Source of the DNA: Enoplolaimus lenunculus
Taxonomy: Eukaryota > Nematoda > Enoplea > Enoplida > Thoracostomopsidae
Assembly (NCBI GenBank): GCA_030248215.1
Contig: JASANG010001208.1
Coordinates: 1-64,000 of the forward strand
Reading direction: 5' to 3'
DNA: 64,000 nt
Below are positions 24,731 to 36,692 of this stretch, one piece after another (position 1 is the stretch's first letter; each line of letters opens with the position of its first letter). The notes beneath the pieces were generated by a model. The model saw only the letters and a list, made by a program, of their open reading frames with translations, was not told where the DNA came from and made no database searches. Both the position numbers and the translations under genes were made by a program.

Positions 24731-24870
24731 TGGAACGTTTTTTGCGGGACTGCAATAGGGTATTAAGCTTAAGCTAGACAAAATTTTTCCCTGGCTTAGG
24801 CTTAGGCTTAGGCTAAGGAATATTGTTATGCTACTGTTACGGCCATGTTCTGTACGTTTGCCGTTATAAA
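24731..24870. repeat. Dispersed repeat with TTAGGC run, copy 2
   Basis: Matches 11478-11690: GGAACGTTTTTTGCGGGACT, an AGCTTAA word, a GGCTTA hexamer run at 24792-24815, then GGAATATTG-TATGCTACTGTTACGGCC and TGTTCTGTACGTTTGCCG. Confidence 0.65.
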
Positions 24871-25089
24871 AATCGAAAAAATAATTCGCAAAATTTAATA
24901 AATTATTGATAACGAAACTATATTGTATTAATTTTGAAAACAGTTTCATTCTGAATTCTCTAGTGCAGTTGATATGTGGAGGTATAATAAAACCTGTGAG
25001 GCCGGACCAGTATTATTTTACTTTCACCTCGTTCCGGTTATTCTCTCAGTCCTTTTAGGAATCACAAAAAGATTTATGGTACACATTTA

Positions 25090-25170
25090 GTAACGTTTAG
25101 GCTTAGGCTTAGGAATATACTTTATACTATGTTACGGACCTGCTCTATTTTGGTTGTTCAACCTGTATTT
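25090..25170. repeat. Dispersed repeat with TTAGGC run, partial copy 3
   Basis: A short hexamer run at 25096-25115 followed by GGAATATACTTTATACTATGTTACGGACC, the same right flank as the other two copies. The remainder is lost. Confidence 0.55.
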
Positions 25171-26388
25171 AAATAGTCTGTATAACCACATTCTGCGCGG
25201 ATCCAATGCGTTTTATAGCGCGATATATAGCACAAAATTTATTTTTTTAAAAAACAGGTTCTTGGCGTTTTGCACGTTCAATATGGAGGCATTTACAGTT
25301 TTATGAGTTCGTTTCAGGCCGGAGGGTACCGCTTTTAAAAAGCATGCGCGCCAATTGGTCAAGACAGACACTTGGTAGTTTGTTACGATGACGCCGGGAC
25401 TGACTCGCAGACTTATTTGGTGTTGTAAATATGGAAGGTTCGGCTGAGATGGAACGAGTTGCCATTGCTCGAGTTACTGGAGACGTGCGCTATTTGTGCA
25501 GCGGAAAAATAAAATTTTTTATGTTGAATGCATTTTGCAATACATTCATTTCGATGTTTAAAATATTAGCCACAGCATTGTAGAAAGCTAGAAATCGGTT
25601 GCGCTAATAGTGTATGATGAAAAAACGGTAGCTAACTGACTGTTGAGTGTTATTGTGCTTTATAGCCTTGCGGTGAAAAGGGCTGCGAATTACTTGCTAC
25701 TGAGTTTTGCATTTTGCGACATGATTGTTTCAAAGGTAAAAATGTTATCTTTTTATGCTAAAATTTGGCCTTTTGAATGTATATTTTGTTCTTAAGCATC
25801 CACAACAATTTGAAATAATTCTTGCGGAAAATTTCTATATAGTTTATAAGATATCTCAGTACATATGAATACATGAAATAGTTTGGGGAGTAGCAGTTTT
25901 GATCGCGTGATTTTCCTTGCGGCTGTCTAAAACCGTGTAAAATACCATCTAGTAACTTTTAAATCACGGATTATGTGATCGGATGTAGACTTTCACAGGT
26001 TATGTAAAATTTTTTACAAGATATTTTCGATAAATTTGTTATTTAAAATTTCTAAAGTTTTGAAATGTCGATCTGGAGAGAGATGGGTAAAAGGTCTCTA
26101 CCTGTTAAAATGTCAGGTTTTGATATAAAAGGTTCAGTGTATGCTATATACGAGGTGTGACAACGAGCAATTAGTTTTCGAGCATTTCAAGGTGTATTTA
26201 GGCGTCAGCTTTCTTGTTTTGTGCGCTTGGTATTTTTCGTCCAATTGCTGAAACCAACGCACTGTTTGCTGTTTATTTATCTGGTGTGGTGACTTAGTGC
26301 TTGCGGTGCTATTTTTTTTGTGAAATAACGTTTTAAAGAAACAGACTGGTTGAAATTAAAAGTGAAATAAAGTTAGAAAGTTGTTTTA

Positions 26389-27530
26389 GTGAAACCAAAG
26401 TTAAATTTGGAGGTCCCATCAAGATACCCAAAATTTATCTGGGTACTGAATTTGAAGTCGCAATTTTCGAGAAAAAGTGCTATTCATTACGCCGAGAACC
26501 CCATTTTTCGAGTACGGCAGGGTTTAAGTTACGAAGTGGGGGTGTTATCGAGTCTAGTGACGAAGACTCTAATTTTTCGGAGCCTGTTGCAACACTTTAG
26601 CGGATTAGTTGCGAGTGATACGAAAAATATGGAAGCAATTAATCGAAATTTAGTGCAGTTAGGCACAGTCGTGAAAAATTTAGCTACTGCCTAGACGAAG
26701 GCCTAAAAGATTTAACGGAAGATTTTGATCAAATATCGCAACGTGTCCGTTTAGGGGCTGATACAGACTTGGCTGTCTCGTTCTATCGGGCAGATTTAGC
26801 TGGTTCTGACTTTAGGACTTGGATTGAGAATTTTAACACGTATTAACCCGCATAGTTAAGGGACCGCGCCAGAGGTGCATACGAGCGTGTGCCAGAGCAA
26901 TCTAAGCATACGTTGACAGACTTAGTCACCGCTTTAGAAACCCAGCTAAAAACCCCCGAAAGCGCCATGTATCATGAGACTGCCTTAGAGCAGCGACGCC
27001 AGTTAGCGAGTGAGAGCGTTTCAACCTATTTAAAGGCCATTGCGGGAATGTCGTAGTTTGTATCCAAACATGGATAACGCCGCATTTGACCGCCTCGTAA
27101 TTAATAGAGTTTTCGGTGGCTTAAGGCTGTCTAGTGCTAAGCTAGAAGTTTTTCGTGACATGCCAAAAACGCTAAAAACCTGAGGATTTGGCGCAGCTGT
27201 TAGACATGCAGTCCGTATTGTGTGGTCAAACCTCGGGCGTTAACTAAGTGAATGCGTTGACATCGGGGTCAGAAACCATGCAGAGCTTGGGACGGGTGGT
27301 TCAGTTATTAGCCGATAACCAAAAACAATTAATGGAAAACGTTCGTAAAAATGGAAATTTTAGTCAGAACCCACGAAATCGTGGTGGGCCCAATCCAAAT
27401 CGAAATTTTACCGTGAGAAATAACGGGAATAATTCGAATCGAAATTTCACACAGAAATTTTCACCTCGTAGCCCTCGTTGGTATAATTGAGGAAAAATAG
27501 GACATATTGCCATGACCTACTTGTTACGTA
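26389..27530 (+). pseudogene. gag relic of the Gypsy-type fossil
   Basis: Gag would form the particle shell. Residual coding potential includes a helical region with the pattern RARGAYERVPEQSKHTL and LETQL, typical of a Gypsy capsid C-terminal part (about 26860-27060). It ends in an N/R/G-rich basic tail (27350-27480) beside a zinc-knuckle-like GKIGHIA segment (about 27490-27515), as in nucleocapsid. The region is a fossil and the call rests on overall pattern and position ahead of protease. Confidence 0.6.
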
Positions 27531-28039
27531 ACGGTAACTTTACAAGATCGGGGATCGGCTTCAAGGCACGCAACGCTTCGTAAACCCAATTAACCGAACT
27601 TATGGTTATGTATTACAGTTTAATTCCCTTGCATGCCCCAATATACCCAACTTACCCATTTTCCGCCTGCCCGACGCGTTAAAAGTGTAGCTACAACCGT
27701 AACCACTTCGCAATCTGTTTCCGATTCACCACCGCCATTGGAACCGACCGAATTACAAAAAAATTAAGAATGAACTGGATATGCTGCGCAAGCAAAATGC
27801 CATATTAATTGAGAAATCATATCCAAATTTTGTGGGAGCGTAACTGTAAGTGGTGTAGCTTACTCCGCTAGTACTTTTCAAGGTGGTGTTATACAAAAAT
27901 CAACCACGAATATCGAAAACAAGACAACGGTTAGAGCGAGTTAGCCGAACGTTTTTGCAGCTTGTAGGCCCAATTGTTTTATTCTGTTTTTGACAATGAT
28001 TTTAACTATGTTTTGTCCAACTCAGTCAAGCTTATCTAG

Positions 28040-29745
28040 GACATGCATCAATTGCACCCCAAAATCTACCCATCATTTAGCATTGGCTTGATAACCGAAA
28101 GTCTAGTTCTTACGGAAGTTGACTCCGTATACGTCCCAATGGCAGTACATCTAGGTCATGGTCGCATAAGGCCTTGTGTGCCCCTGACTTTCACTGGACC
28201 ACTTCCGCGACGCTGTAACTGTACCACCCAACAAGTTTTGTTTTATAAGCTTAGAGATCAGAGTTAGCAAAATTATCTGAGAGTTACGTGGGTTCGGTTG
28301 ACCCCCAGATTTATGAGTGTATAATCAGCAATTTATTCAACGATAAACCATTCACCTGTACAGTTGTGAACACTCAACGGAACAAACGTTTTGTTCCGTT
28401 GTTGCTAACGGGTTAACCTCAATTATGGGTACTGCTCTTGGGATAGCTAACTGTCTTAAGCTTTCACACCTAGAGCCAAAATTATAGCCTTACAACAAAG
28501 CGTGAAAATTTTGAATAACCAAGTTTTGGAAAATACCGAGAATGTTCAGAAAATAGCCGTAAGTCAGGAACGAATATTTGCTATTACCCACGAACTTTCC
28601 AAGTACATTGAGCAGGCTAGCGCCGCATTTGAGTGTTCCTTAACTCAGTTTACGAGGTCCATGCATTTCATATCACAAATTAACCAATTTATTTTGGGAA
28701 CCCGGAGGGTACTGGATGCCCTGGTCACCGCAAGTGATCAGGGCACCCTGACATCTGCATTGTTAGCTGCGTTGCAAGTTCGACTTCTCGTTAAGAAAGA
28801 AAAGACATTAATTGATGCTGGTTCATGACCCTGGACTATTTTTTCATTTTGTAAAAGTGTACCCTGTTTTTATCTATATCAGAAATACGCGTTTGGGATT
28901 TGTATTAGAAATACCTCAGATAAAAATTAATAATGTTTTGCCTCTAATGAACGTTGTCAATGTGGGGTTTAATTTGCGCAAGCAACAGGCGTGGGGAAGG
29001 TTGGCCCTTCCAAGTTATGTGACTTACAATCGAATTTTAAGTACTGGGTTATACCAAGAAGTGAGACATAGGGATTGTGATAAGCGCACGGGATTGTGGT
29101 TTTGTGCTTAGAAGCATTACAAACCAGTACTGTTGACAGTGGCTTCAGAAGTTTAAATTACGGCGTCGTGAATGATGACACCTTTGTGTGTGAAGTAAAA
29201 CAATTTTTCTCTGAAACCGTAATAGAAACCACGTGCAGGCATACTTCTCAGAACCTCCGAACCAACTGTACAGATCACAAGAGTTCAAAAATTAACCCCG
29301 TCTGCCCGGATCGAAACGGCAATAGTACACCAGCGAGTGGAGTTATATTTTTGCCGTACACAAAATTTAGTATGTTGATAGCTGGAGATAGAATATTGAT
29401 TTCCAGTACCCGGCCAGCAGAAATTTTGGAAGTAGCTCAGCCGAATTATTATAATCTTTCGTTGCGTATTAACAGTTACTACCCCCAAATTGGCGAAGTA
29501 TTGAGACTGTTGAATATCAAGCGAACTTAAGCTTACACGGCTTTGAGAGTGAGCTATCAATGCTGGCAGTATCCCAGTCAACTTTTGATTTACCATTTAA
29601 AGATATTATAAGTTATCTTACTTTAGGGTTGCTATTGGTTGGTGCCTTGGGTTGCGTGTTGTGCATAGTATACAAACGCTGGTTGGGATGTTGTGCCTGT
29701 TGTTGTAATTTTATGTTATGCAAAACGAGAGGTAGGGGGACGTAG
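28040..29745 (+). pseudogene. Envelope-like glycoprotein relic between gag and protease
   Basis: Several properties of a viral fusion glycoprotein are visible in order: a small-residue hydrophobic patch (about 28425-28450) followed by a long heptad-rich stretch (28502-28760) containing LNNQVLENTENVQKIAVSQE; a Cys-containing ectodomain with potential N-glycosylation sites (29096-29530); and a C-terminal membrane segment (about 29595-29670, SYLTLGLLLVGALGCVLCIV) with a basic-Cys cytoplasmic tail (KRWLGCCACCC). This resembles class I-type fusion proteins in layout. I cannot assign it to a specific viral family. It is a broken fossil. Its place ahead of protease differs from the usual gag-pol-env order. 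Confidence 0.5.
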
Positions 29746-29862
29746 TAGGCGTCGGGATCTCAACCGAGCTCGTTCAGTCACTTTGCAAAAGTTCCCACTA
29801 TAGTAGACTCAGAGCAGGTAGTTACTCTCCACATAACCCGTTCCTCTCATCAAAGCACAGCT

Positions 29863-30456
29863 GTGGTAGCCCAAGACGCTTCGAGTATTGGGCATAACAG
29901 ACGAAAATTAAGGCGTGTACCTAAGTTTTCTACTAACTTGTCAGGGCTAGCCCCTGAAAGCAGTGAAGCTGTACTTATGGTGGGTCAAGAGAATTCTGAA
30001 ATGGAGTTAAGTCTAGATGAAAATACTGTACTCGCTGTGCTGGATACTGGTAGCAATATAGCCCATATTTCTGAAGAAACTTTTCGAAAATTTGATAAAA
30101 GCGATGACGCCTTAGTATCGGTGTCCTTGACTTCTGCCGTAGGAGTTAAAGGTCATGACATGATATACAAATTCAAGGTGCAGCTAAGTTTGATCTTATA
30201 TGTGTCTGATGAATGTACCTGTACCATGCTTATCGGTGTTGACATGTTACGGTATTTAGGTGCCATAGCTCTCTATTATGGAGCGGGAAAGGCTAGCCTT
30301 GGAGGCATGATTGTGACATTAGGTGCCCAAAAGATGCATAATGTTCAGCTTGCTGAACTAACCACAGTACCACCGCGATATGTAGTATTATACCCTGCCC
30401 ATCCTCCGGTTTTGATATCGATCAAGATGTCCACTTTGAACCATCTGATACCCTAA
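29863..30456 (+). pseudogene. Aspartic protease region of the Gypsy-type fossil
   Basis: A retropepsin-like segment. It has a hydrophobic-hydrophobic-DTGSN active-site motif (AVLDTGSNIAHIS, about 30034-30075) and, some 60 residues later, LIGVDMLRYLGAI, matching the I/L-G-x-D-x-L flap-distal motif of retroviral and Gypsy proteases. In the living element such a protease would process the polyprotein. It lies directly before the minisatellite zone, with RT beyond. Confidence 0.7.
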
Positions 30457-30711
30457 TGCGTGAACACGAATTATGTTGTGCCGAATTACTTGTTTCAAAC
30501 GCTCCAGAGATTAGTGTGCCAGTGTGTATATTAAATTTGTCCAATGCTCTAGTTAGTTCCATAAAGGCTTAACAGTAGGTCGTTCTGTTCTTTGGCCATT
30601 AGTGTCACGTAAGACCAAGCCTACTGCCGATCGTGTGCTAAGCGTAGGTGAAGTCCGACTTTCTTCAAAAGATATTGGAGCTGAATTAGATTTAGAACTG
30701 TGTAAGCAGTT

Positions 30712-31560
30712 GGAACAGTTGGGACTGATGGGACAGATGGGACACATGGGACAGATGGGACATATGGGACAGTTGGGACAGATGGGACAGATGAGACAGC
30801 GGGACAGATGGGACATTGGGACAAATGGGACAGATGGGACAGTTGGGACACTTGGGTCACTTGGGACAGATGAGGCAGATGGGGCAGTTGGGAGAGTTGG
30901 GACAGCGGGACAGATGGGACAGATGGGACAGTTGGGACAGTTGGGACAGTTGGGGCAGAAGGGACAGTTGGGACATTTGGGACAGATGGGACAGTTGGGA
31001 CAGTTGGGACAGATGGGACAGTTGGGACTTTTGGGACAGATGGGACGGATGGGACAGATGGGACAGTTGGGACAGATGGGACAGATGGGAATATTGGGAC
31101 AGATGGGACAGTTGGGACAGATGGGACAGATGGGACAGTTGGACAGATGGGACAATATGGACAGTTGGGACAGATGGGACAGTTGGGACCGCGGGACAGA
31201 TGGGACAGATGGGACGTTGAGAGAGTTGGGACAGCGGGACAGATGGGACAGATGGGACAGAAGGGACAGTTGGGACACTTGGGACACTTGGGACAGATGG
31301 GACGGATGGGACAGTTGGGACAAATTGGACAGTTGGGACAGTTGGGACAGTTGGGACAGATGGGACAGTTGGGACCGCGGGACAGATGGGACAGATTGGA
31401 CAGTTGGGAGAGTTGGGACAGCGGGACAGATGGGACAGATGGGACAGTTGGGACAGTTGGGACACTTGGGACAGATGCGACGGATGGGACAGTTGGGACA
31501 AATTGGACAGTTGGGACAGTTGGGACAGATGGGACAGTTGGGACACTTAGGACAGATGGA
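30712..31560. repeat. 9-bp minisatellite (GGACAGATG / GGACAGTTG)
   Basis: About 90 units of a 9-bp motif that alternates mainly between GGACAGATG and GGACAGTTG, with rarer GGACAGCGG and GGACACTTG variants. Because the period is a multiple of three, all frames stay open and read as endless GQMGQLGQL, WDRWDSWDS, TDGTDGT or, antisense, CPICPNCP repeats of up to nearly 390 residues. These are not proteins. The array sits between the protease and RT relics of the Gypsy-type fossil and probably expanded there after the element died. Confidence 0.9.
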
Positions 31561-31700
31561 CAGATATATATGTGTATATATATGTAGATATATATGTGTG
31601 TATATGTATGTATATATATGTGCGTATATATGTATATATAATATATACATATATACATATACACACATATATACACATACCTACGTATATCTGCCTGTGC
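31561..31700. repeat. TA/TATG-rich simple repeat
   Basis: Imperfect TATATATGTG and ATACATATATAC runs following the minisatellite, partly self-complementary, so able to fold back. Nothing coding. Confidence 0.8.
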
Positions 31701-31817
31701 ATATATAAACAGGAGCGCATAAGTGTGCACTCCGGCTATATTTGTGTCCCGGGCAATTGGGACGGCCTTTATAGTAACATGGGTCATGTAGTTTAAGACG
31801 TATCATAAGACAATTTG

Positions 31818-31985
31818 CCAAAATTTGAATATTCCTGCCAAAATTTGAATTTTCGCGCCATATTTTGAAGTTTCGCGCCAAAATTTGAATTTCCCCAAAA
31901 TTTGGATTTCCCGCCAAAATTTGAATTTTCACGCCAAAACTATAATTTTCCGCTAAATTATCAATTTTTCTGCAAATTTAAGTTT
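31818..31985. repeat. AAAATTTGAATTT minisatellite, second array
   Basis: Eight or nine units of 18-20 bp (CGCCAAAATTTGAATTTTC), the same family as at 6120-6335 and 41150-41680. It lies beside ATATCATATGAT palindromes and the TIR-type end at 32212-32260. Confidence 0.8.
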
Positions 31986-32009
31986 CCCGCCATAGTATTG
32001 TTATTGTAA

Positions 32010-32260
32010 TTTATATTGTCTCGTAATATCATATGATACTAACGGCATATGTCTGTTAGTATCATATGATATTCTACCATACGCAAACCTAGTTATGCAA
32101 TTGACTCAGTAGACATTTTTAAAACCGACACGTGATGTTAGCAGACAACCACTGATTTTGGAATATCATATTGGGTTACATCGCAAACAAAATGTTACCC
32201 AATATATAGAACGTGACAAAACGTGACCCAGCTGCACCATTTATAACGTGAATCCCGCAT
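32010..32260. mobile_element. Right-hand piece of a TIR element (relative of 10093-10743)
   Basis: Carries AATATCATATGATACT and AGTATCATATGATATTC palindromes. It ends GACAAAACGTGACCCAGCTGC...TTTATAACGTGAATCCCGCATA, which matches the right end of the 10.1-10.7 kb element. The left end was not found. Its presence directly ahead of the RT relic marks an insertion into the Gypsy-type fossil. Confidence 0.5.
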
Positions 32261-32266
32261 AAGTCT

Positions 32267-33090
32267 TTGCGAATTTACATCGACTATAGAAAATTGAACG
32301 CAGTGACTAAAAGAATTGCTTTCCTTTGCCAAACATTATGCGCCTTATCTTACACCTTTGATGAACACTTAAGGAGACTGAGACATGTTTTTGAACGGTT
32401 AAGGCAATTTGGTTTAAAAATTAAGCCATCTAAGTCTGAATTTTTGCGAAATGAGGTCCCATACTTGGGACATATGATATAATCAGCAGGATTACAGCCA
32501 GACCCAAAGAAAGTTGCTGCTGTTAAACACTATCTCACTGCAACTGCTATTACTTCGGTGCGCAGTTTTTTTCTGGTTTTGCAGTTAGTTATACCTTCGA
32601 TTTATTAAGGACTTTGCAGCAATTGCACGTCCATTAAGCCAGTTAACCAGCACACTTAAACAGTTTAAGTGGAACAAGAGGCTGAGAAAGCCTTTCTGCA
32701 TCTTAAGCAGAAACTTATGACTCCGCCAATGTTACAAATTGCCGATCCAAATTACCATATTATCTGGAGACCGACGCAAGTAGCAAAGCCGTTGACGCTG
32801 TATTGTCACGAAAAGGGGATGATGATATGATGCACCCTATTGCCTTTGGCAGCCGCTTACTGCAGAAAGCTGAACGTAATTACACTACCACAGAATTAGA
32901 GGCGTTAGCAGTTGTTTACTTCATGAAATACTTCAGGAACTACATATATGGACAACGGGTGACCATTGTTACAAATCATTGAGCACTGAGGTGGTTGTTA
33001 ACAAATAAAGACGCCTCGGGACGTTTGCAACGCTGGGTTTTGGCCCTCACTGAATATGACTTTACCGTGAAACACCGAGCTGAAAAAATA
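32267..33090 (+). pseudogene. Reverse transcriptase and RNase H relic of the Gypsy-type fossil
   Basis: RT remains include the DYRKLNAVTKR motif of Gypsy RTs and a C-terminal thumb-like stretch with HVFERLRQFGLKIKPSKSEF and VPYLGHMI. These are followed by RNase H-like sequence with ETDASSKAVDAVLS (first catalytic Asp), IAFGSRLL, AERNYTTTELEALAVVY (Glu motif) and TNH. The order RT-connection-RNase H is that of Ty3/Gypsy pol. The region is much reduced relative to a normal RT and is a fossil. Confidence 0.75.
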
Positions 33091-34470
33091 TGGCTCATGT
33101 TGACGCCTTGTCACATGTAGAACATGAATCTAGCCATACACCTGTCGAACACCCTGACGATATTAAGTTTGCCTGTATGATTAATGCTTCAGACACAAAT
33201 GATACTCAAGGAAACCTAGGGTCTCGCGAGTTTGCACAGTGGCAGGAACAGGATTCAGATCTAAAGACACTCAAAGCATGTATCGGATTTGGTAAGAAAC
33301 CGGATGATGGTGATGATAAACTCGCTGCGCGTTTTGCGCTCATAGAGCCACGTTGTATCATCATTACACGGTACCGAAGTATCGGACCGGTGTGATATGG
33401 GAACAGTTAGTAGTATTCTTTTGTATGCGGGAAGAAATTATGACGGCTCACCACGATGACGTGGTGGGTGGACAGCATTTGGGATATTCTAAGACATATC
33501 AGAAACTATTGCCTAAGTATTGTTGGGACTGTATGTACAGTGATGTTGTGTCCTGGTGCAAGTTGTGTATTGAGTGTAGTAGGCGTAAAACCGGGGAATT
33601 AGACACAAAGCACCTTTGAAACCAATCCTACCGTACTACCTAATTATTCTTATCATGTCGATGTTTTGGAACCATTAACGCAGACGTATAATGGTAATAA
33701 ATATGTTGTAATATTTGTTAATCGTTTTACTAAGTACCCAGAGGCAATTTGTACTCCAGATCAAAAAGCAACGACTATTGCGAAACTATTCATGACCGAA
33801 GTTGTATGTAGACATTCGGCACCTTCTGAATTATTTAGCGATAATGCTCCAAATTTTCGAAGTGAACTTGTAGATCAAAAGTGCAAATTACCTGGAACCA
33901 GAAAAGTATTTAGTACTCCTTATCGTCCACAAACTAATGCAGCGGTTGAGCGTGTAAATAAGACTGTCATGAACATGGTTTCGCAGTATGTCGATGTAGC
34001 GCATAGGACTTGGGATGAGTTTGTGCCTTTTGCCTGTTTTGCATATCGTGTCAGTGTAAATGAGTCTACTAAGTTTAGTCCATTTGAACTAGTTTATAAA
34101 AGGCAACCTAGGCTGCCTATAGATACTGAATTTCCAATTAGCAATGTAAATTATTTAGACGAGGATCAATATTTTCGTGATATTCAAGTTAATTTGAAAA
34201 ATGCATGGACACTGGCGGAGCAAAACATTGAGCAGGTACTGACCCATATGAAGCTCTGTCATGATCGAAGGGCTGTAGAGCCAAATTTTAATGTGGGTAA
34301 AAAAGGTTTGTTGCACATACCTTTTCAGCCTAAGGGTCAGAAGTTGGGATATGAATAGTATGGGTTGTATGAGATTATCGAACTTAAACCTCCCAATGTA
34401 GTTATTAAATCTATTTCAAACCCACGGGAAGGGTTTAAGTGTTCTGGTTGAACGCCTAAATCCTTTCGCA
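33090..34470 (+). pseudogene. Integrase relic of the Gypsy-type fossil
   Basis: An N-terminal HHCC-type zinc module (about 33450-33590, with HLGYSKTYQKLLPKYCW and WCKLCIECSRRK). It is followed by a DDE core: YVVIFVNRFTKYPEA, SELFSDNAPNFRSELV and the Glu-containing QTNAAVERVNKTV. A C-terminal part has FAYRVSVNESTKFSPFELVY and RQPRLPIDTEF, the usual Gypsy integrase continuation. No chromodomain was recognised. This is the best-preserved part of the element but still part of a broken copy. Confidence 0.8.
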
Positions 34471-34958
34471 GGCCCTTATGTCCCAAAGTTACACGGAACC
34501 CACGAAACAACCGAAGCGGTAATTGAAAATCTGGAGCTCAGCTTGGATAGTGAAATATAGCTTCATGCTGATGAAGCCCAGGTGGCTTTTGAGGCTGTTG
34601 CCAACCAAGACGCAACCCAAAACTCTGAGGTTGGCGCTCAATTGAGCAACAATAATCAGAGCTAACCCAGGTATCAGTTAAGATCTCAAAGTTGATGTAG
34701 GTTTCCCGTTGCGTCGATAGTACGTCGGACAGGATTATATTTGTTTATGCTGTTGAATATGTTATATTTATGCGTGTTATTCTTAGATTAATTTCAGAAC
34801 CCAAAGTTAAAGTAGTAAGTTAATTAAAAATTAACTAATTTATTAACAGACGAAAAAAACACCTAAGTCCTAGGCGTAGAGCCGGCGTCGATCTAGTCTA
34901 AAGTAGGTACACACGCGCTTCACTTTATACTCTCTAAGCTTTGGACTAACAGAAATAT

Positions 34959-36001
34959 GTGAAATCGGTGCCTTTTGCGTATTTCCCATTTGGGACCCTA
35001 ACAAGTTGTAATTGTTCTTATGCTGTTCTTACACCGGTGAGCAACCACACGTTCAAAAACATATTGTTTAGTTATATTGCCAAATTGCTTCAATGTGCTA
35101 CGGCTGAAGCCAACATTGATGCAATGGAGCGGTATAACACTCGGTTTGAGATACCACAAACGATATCTCAGGTAGTTGGCGCATGTTTAGCTGTGATTGC
35201 GGCTATGCCTGAGTCGACCACTCAGGTTCAGAGAGTTTTGTCACGGCACTGTATTTCTGTTTACTTGCCCCAACATCCTCTGCAATTTTCGTTACGTGGG
35301 CTCAAGTTGACGTCTTGGAGTGACCTCTGGGAACGATTACTATGGTTGATATTATCGCAACAGTTGCCGTACAGCGTGTGCTCACCACAGCTACCGATTA
35401 GCCTTCTTACACGGTGCCCGATTTGCAAGGAACTGATTAGTGGGTTTGAGCATTTCACCTTTAAATGTCACCTGTAGAGCGCTCAGTTACAAAAATTTCG
35501 TTTAGGATCCGTGGGCCTGTAAATTTCTGAGCACCAGAAGTGGATTGGGAGTCACCGGATTGGTTCCAGAAAGGAACTGAAAGCATCCCGTTTTATGAGC
35601 TGGGTGGTGATTATCTTTACGGGGTGACCAACGGCGATGTACGGTTTGCACGAACTGCAGGCTGGGCAAACAACGAACGGTAACTTCTGACGATTACGGG
35701 TAATTCTGACTGTGAGTACCTCCCGATGCTGACATTTGAAGTCATAACTAATTCGCGGGTACCATTACAGATATTTATGGCTGACCCGAACGCTCCTTCG
35801 GAGCGTCGTAGTTATCCAATCCACACGGCACCACCTCTGTCAACATCGTATTTCAATGTGCCTTTGCCTTGTGAGGTACGGTTGGGTTTTCACTACTTCG
35901 AATTTCAGTTTTGGGTGGAATACATATCGCGGGATAGTGTCACCCGGTACCTTCCCTTTGCTGTGATTAAACTTTGTAGTCTGCTACGATCAAGAGCCTA
36001 G
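34959..36001 (+). pseudogene. Unidentified coding relic downstream of integrase
   Basis: Residual coding stretches in the same direction as pol, at 34959-35477 and 35726-36001, about 0.6 kb past integrase, where many Gypsy elements keep env or an accessory gene. The first has an RCPICKELISGFEHFTFKCHL segment with a C-x2-C. The second is rich in aromatic and beta-type residues (FNVPLPCEVRLGFHYFEFQFW). I recognise no family. It could be an accessory gene of the Gypsy fossil or an unrelated viral relic. Confidence 0.35.
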
Positions 36002-36692
36002 GAATTTTAGCCTTTAGAATTAGGTATACGCCTAGACTTTTACAAGACTTCGGCTTTTTGTTGCTGTTCCTTTTTAAATATCTTTTTCTTTCTGTGTTCC
36101 GGTTGTTTTTGTTGTTTCGTTGTATTTGCTTTTTAAATTTGTTTAAAAAACTGTAAACTTTGCAATATTCTCGAGCAGTGGGGATGATTAGCCAGTAGTG
36201 AGAGGGCAGCTAACAAGTTCTCGAAAAAGTTACGCCTCAATTGTACGTTTTCAACTCTGGTACATTTTTAAAAAATTTTAAATCACCGCAAAAAATTTAA
36301 AATATAGTAGCTCACATTTCAAAACAAAAATATTTAAAAATATCACTGATTGGGGCAAGCAAAAGTGCATACGCGTTCAGATTTTTTAAACACAACCAAA
36401 ATGTATATAGTTTTTTGTTGGTGATATGTGCTGCAATGCGAGCAATATATTCATTTATTCTTGTTGAAATTTCGAAACTTTTATACGGTACCGACATGCC
36501 AGAAAACAAACCCCCAAAACAAAGCGAAAGGCATTGGATGTGAAAGTTTGGCCAGGAAGGCAACAAAGTAAACCAAAGGGGGCAACCAAACTCCCGACCT
36601 CAAAGCGAGTGATACAATCACAATTCTATCTTTAAAATGAGGCCCCGTAAACACAGGGCAATTTAAGAACAGGGGCGGAACAAGCATATTCC
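36002..36692. other. AT-rich spacer between the two LTR elements
   Basis: T-rich after 36040, then A/T-rich with no gene. Antisense open frames at 36312-36566 and 36481-36759 have no recognisable domain, and the second runs into the LTR. Confidence 0.45.

Larger units (their letters stand above)
24382..26380. other. Spacer between copy 3 and the Gypsy-type fossil
   Basis: AT-rich DNA. It holds two copies of the telomere-hexamer repeat, described separately. The upstream border of the Gypsy fossil may lie in 26150-26390, but I found no LTR pair that would define it. Confidence 0.4.
26380..36001 (+). mobile_element. Ty3/Gypsy-type LTR retroelement fossil with envelope-like segment
   Basis: Parts in order on the + strand: gag (26389-27530), envelope-like (28040-29745), aspartic protease (29863-30456), an insertion-rich zone (30712-32260), RT end and RNase H (32267-33090), integrase (33090-34470), then an unidentified coding relic (34959-36001). 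It is heavily broken, with well over ten breaks, and old. Insertions include a 9-bp minisatellite and a TIR-element piece. No flanking LTR pair was recognised, so the borders are approximate. Family assignment rests on the RT-RNase H-integrase order and the integrase and protease motifs. The place of the envelope-like segment, before protease, is atypical. Confidence 0.75.

Noticed and set aside
24593-24949. Minus-strand 118-residue open frame
   Set aside because: Runs over the telomere-type hexamers (reading SLSLSLS) and has no domain.
30553-31787. Very long open frames on both strands (up to nearly 390 residues, CPICPNCP-, GQMGQLG- and WDRWDSWD-type repeats)
   Set aside because: All are readings of the 9-bp minisatellite; a period of three codons keeps every frame open.
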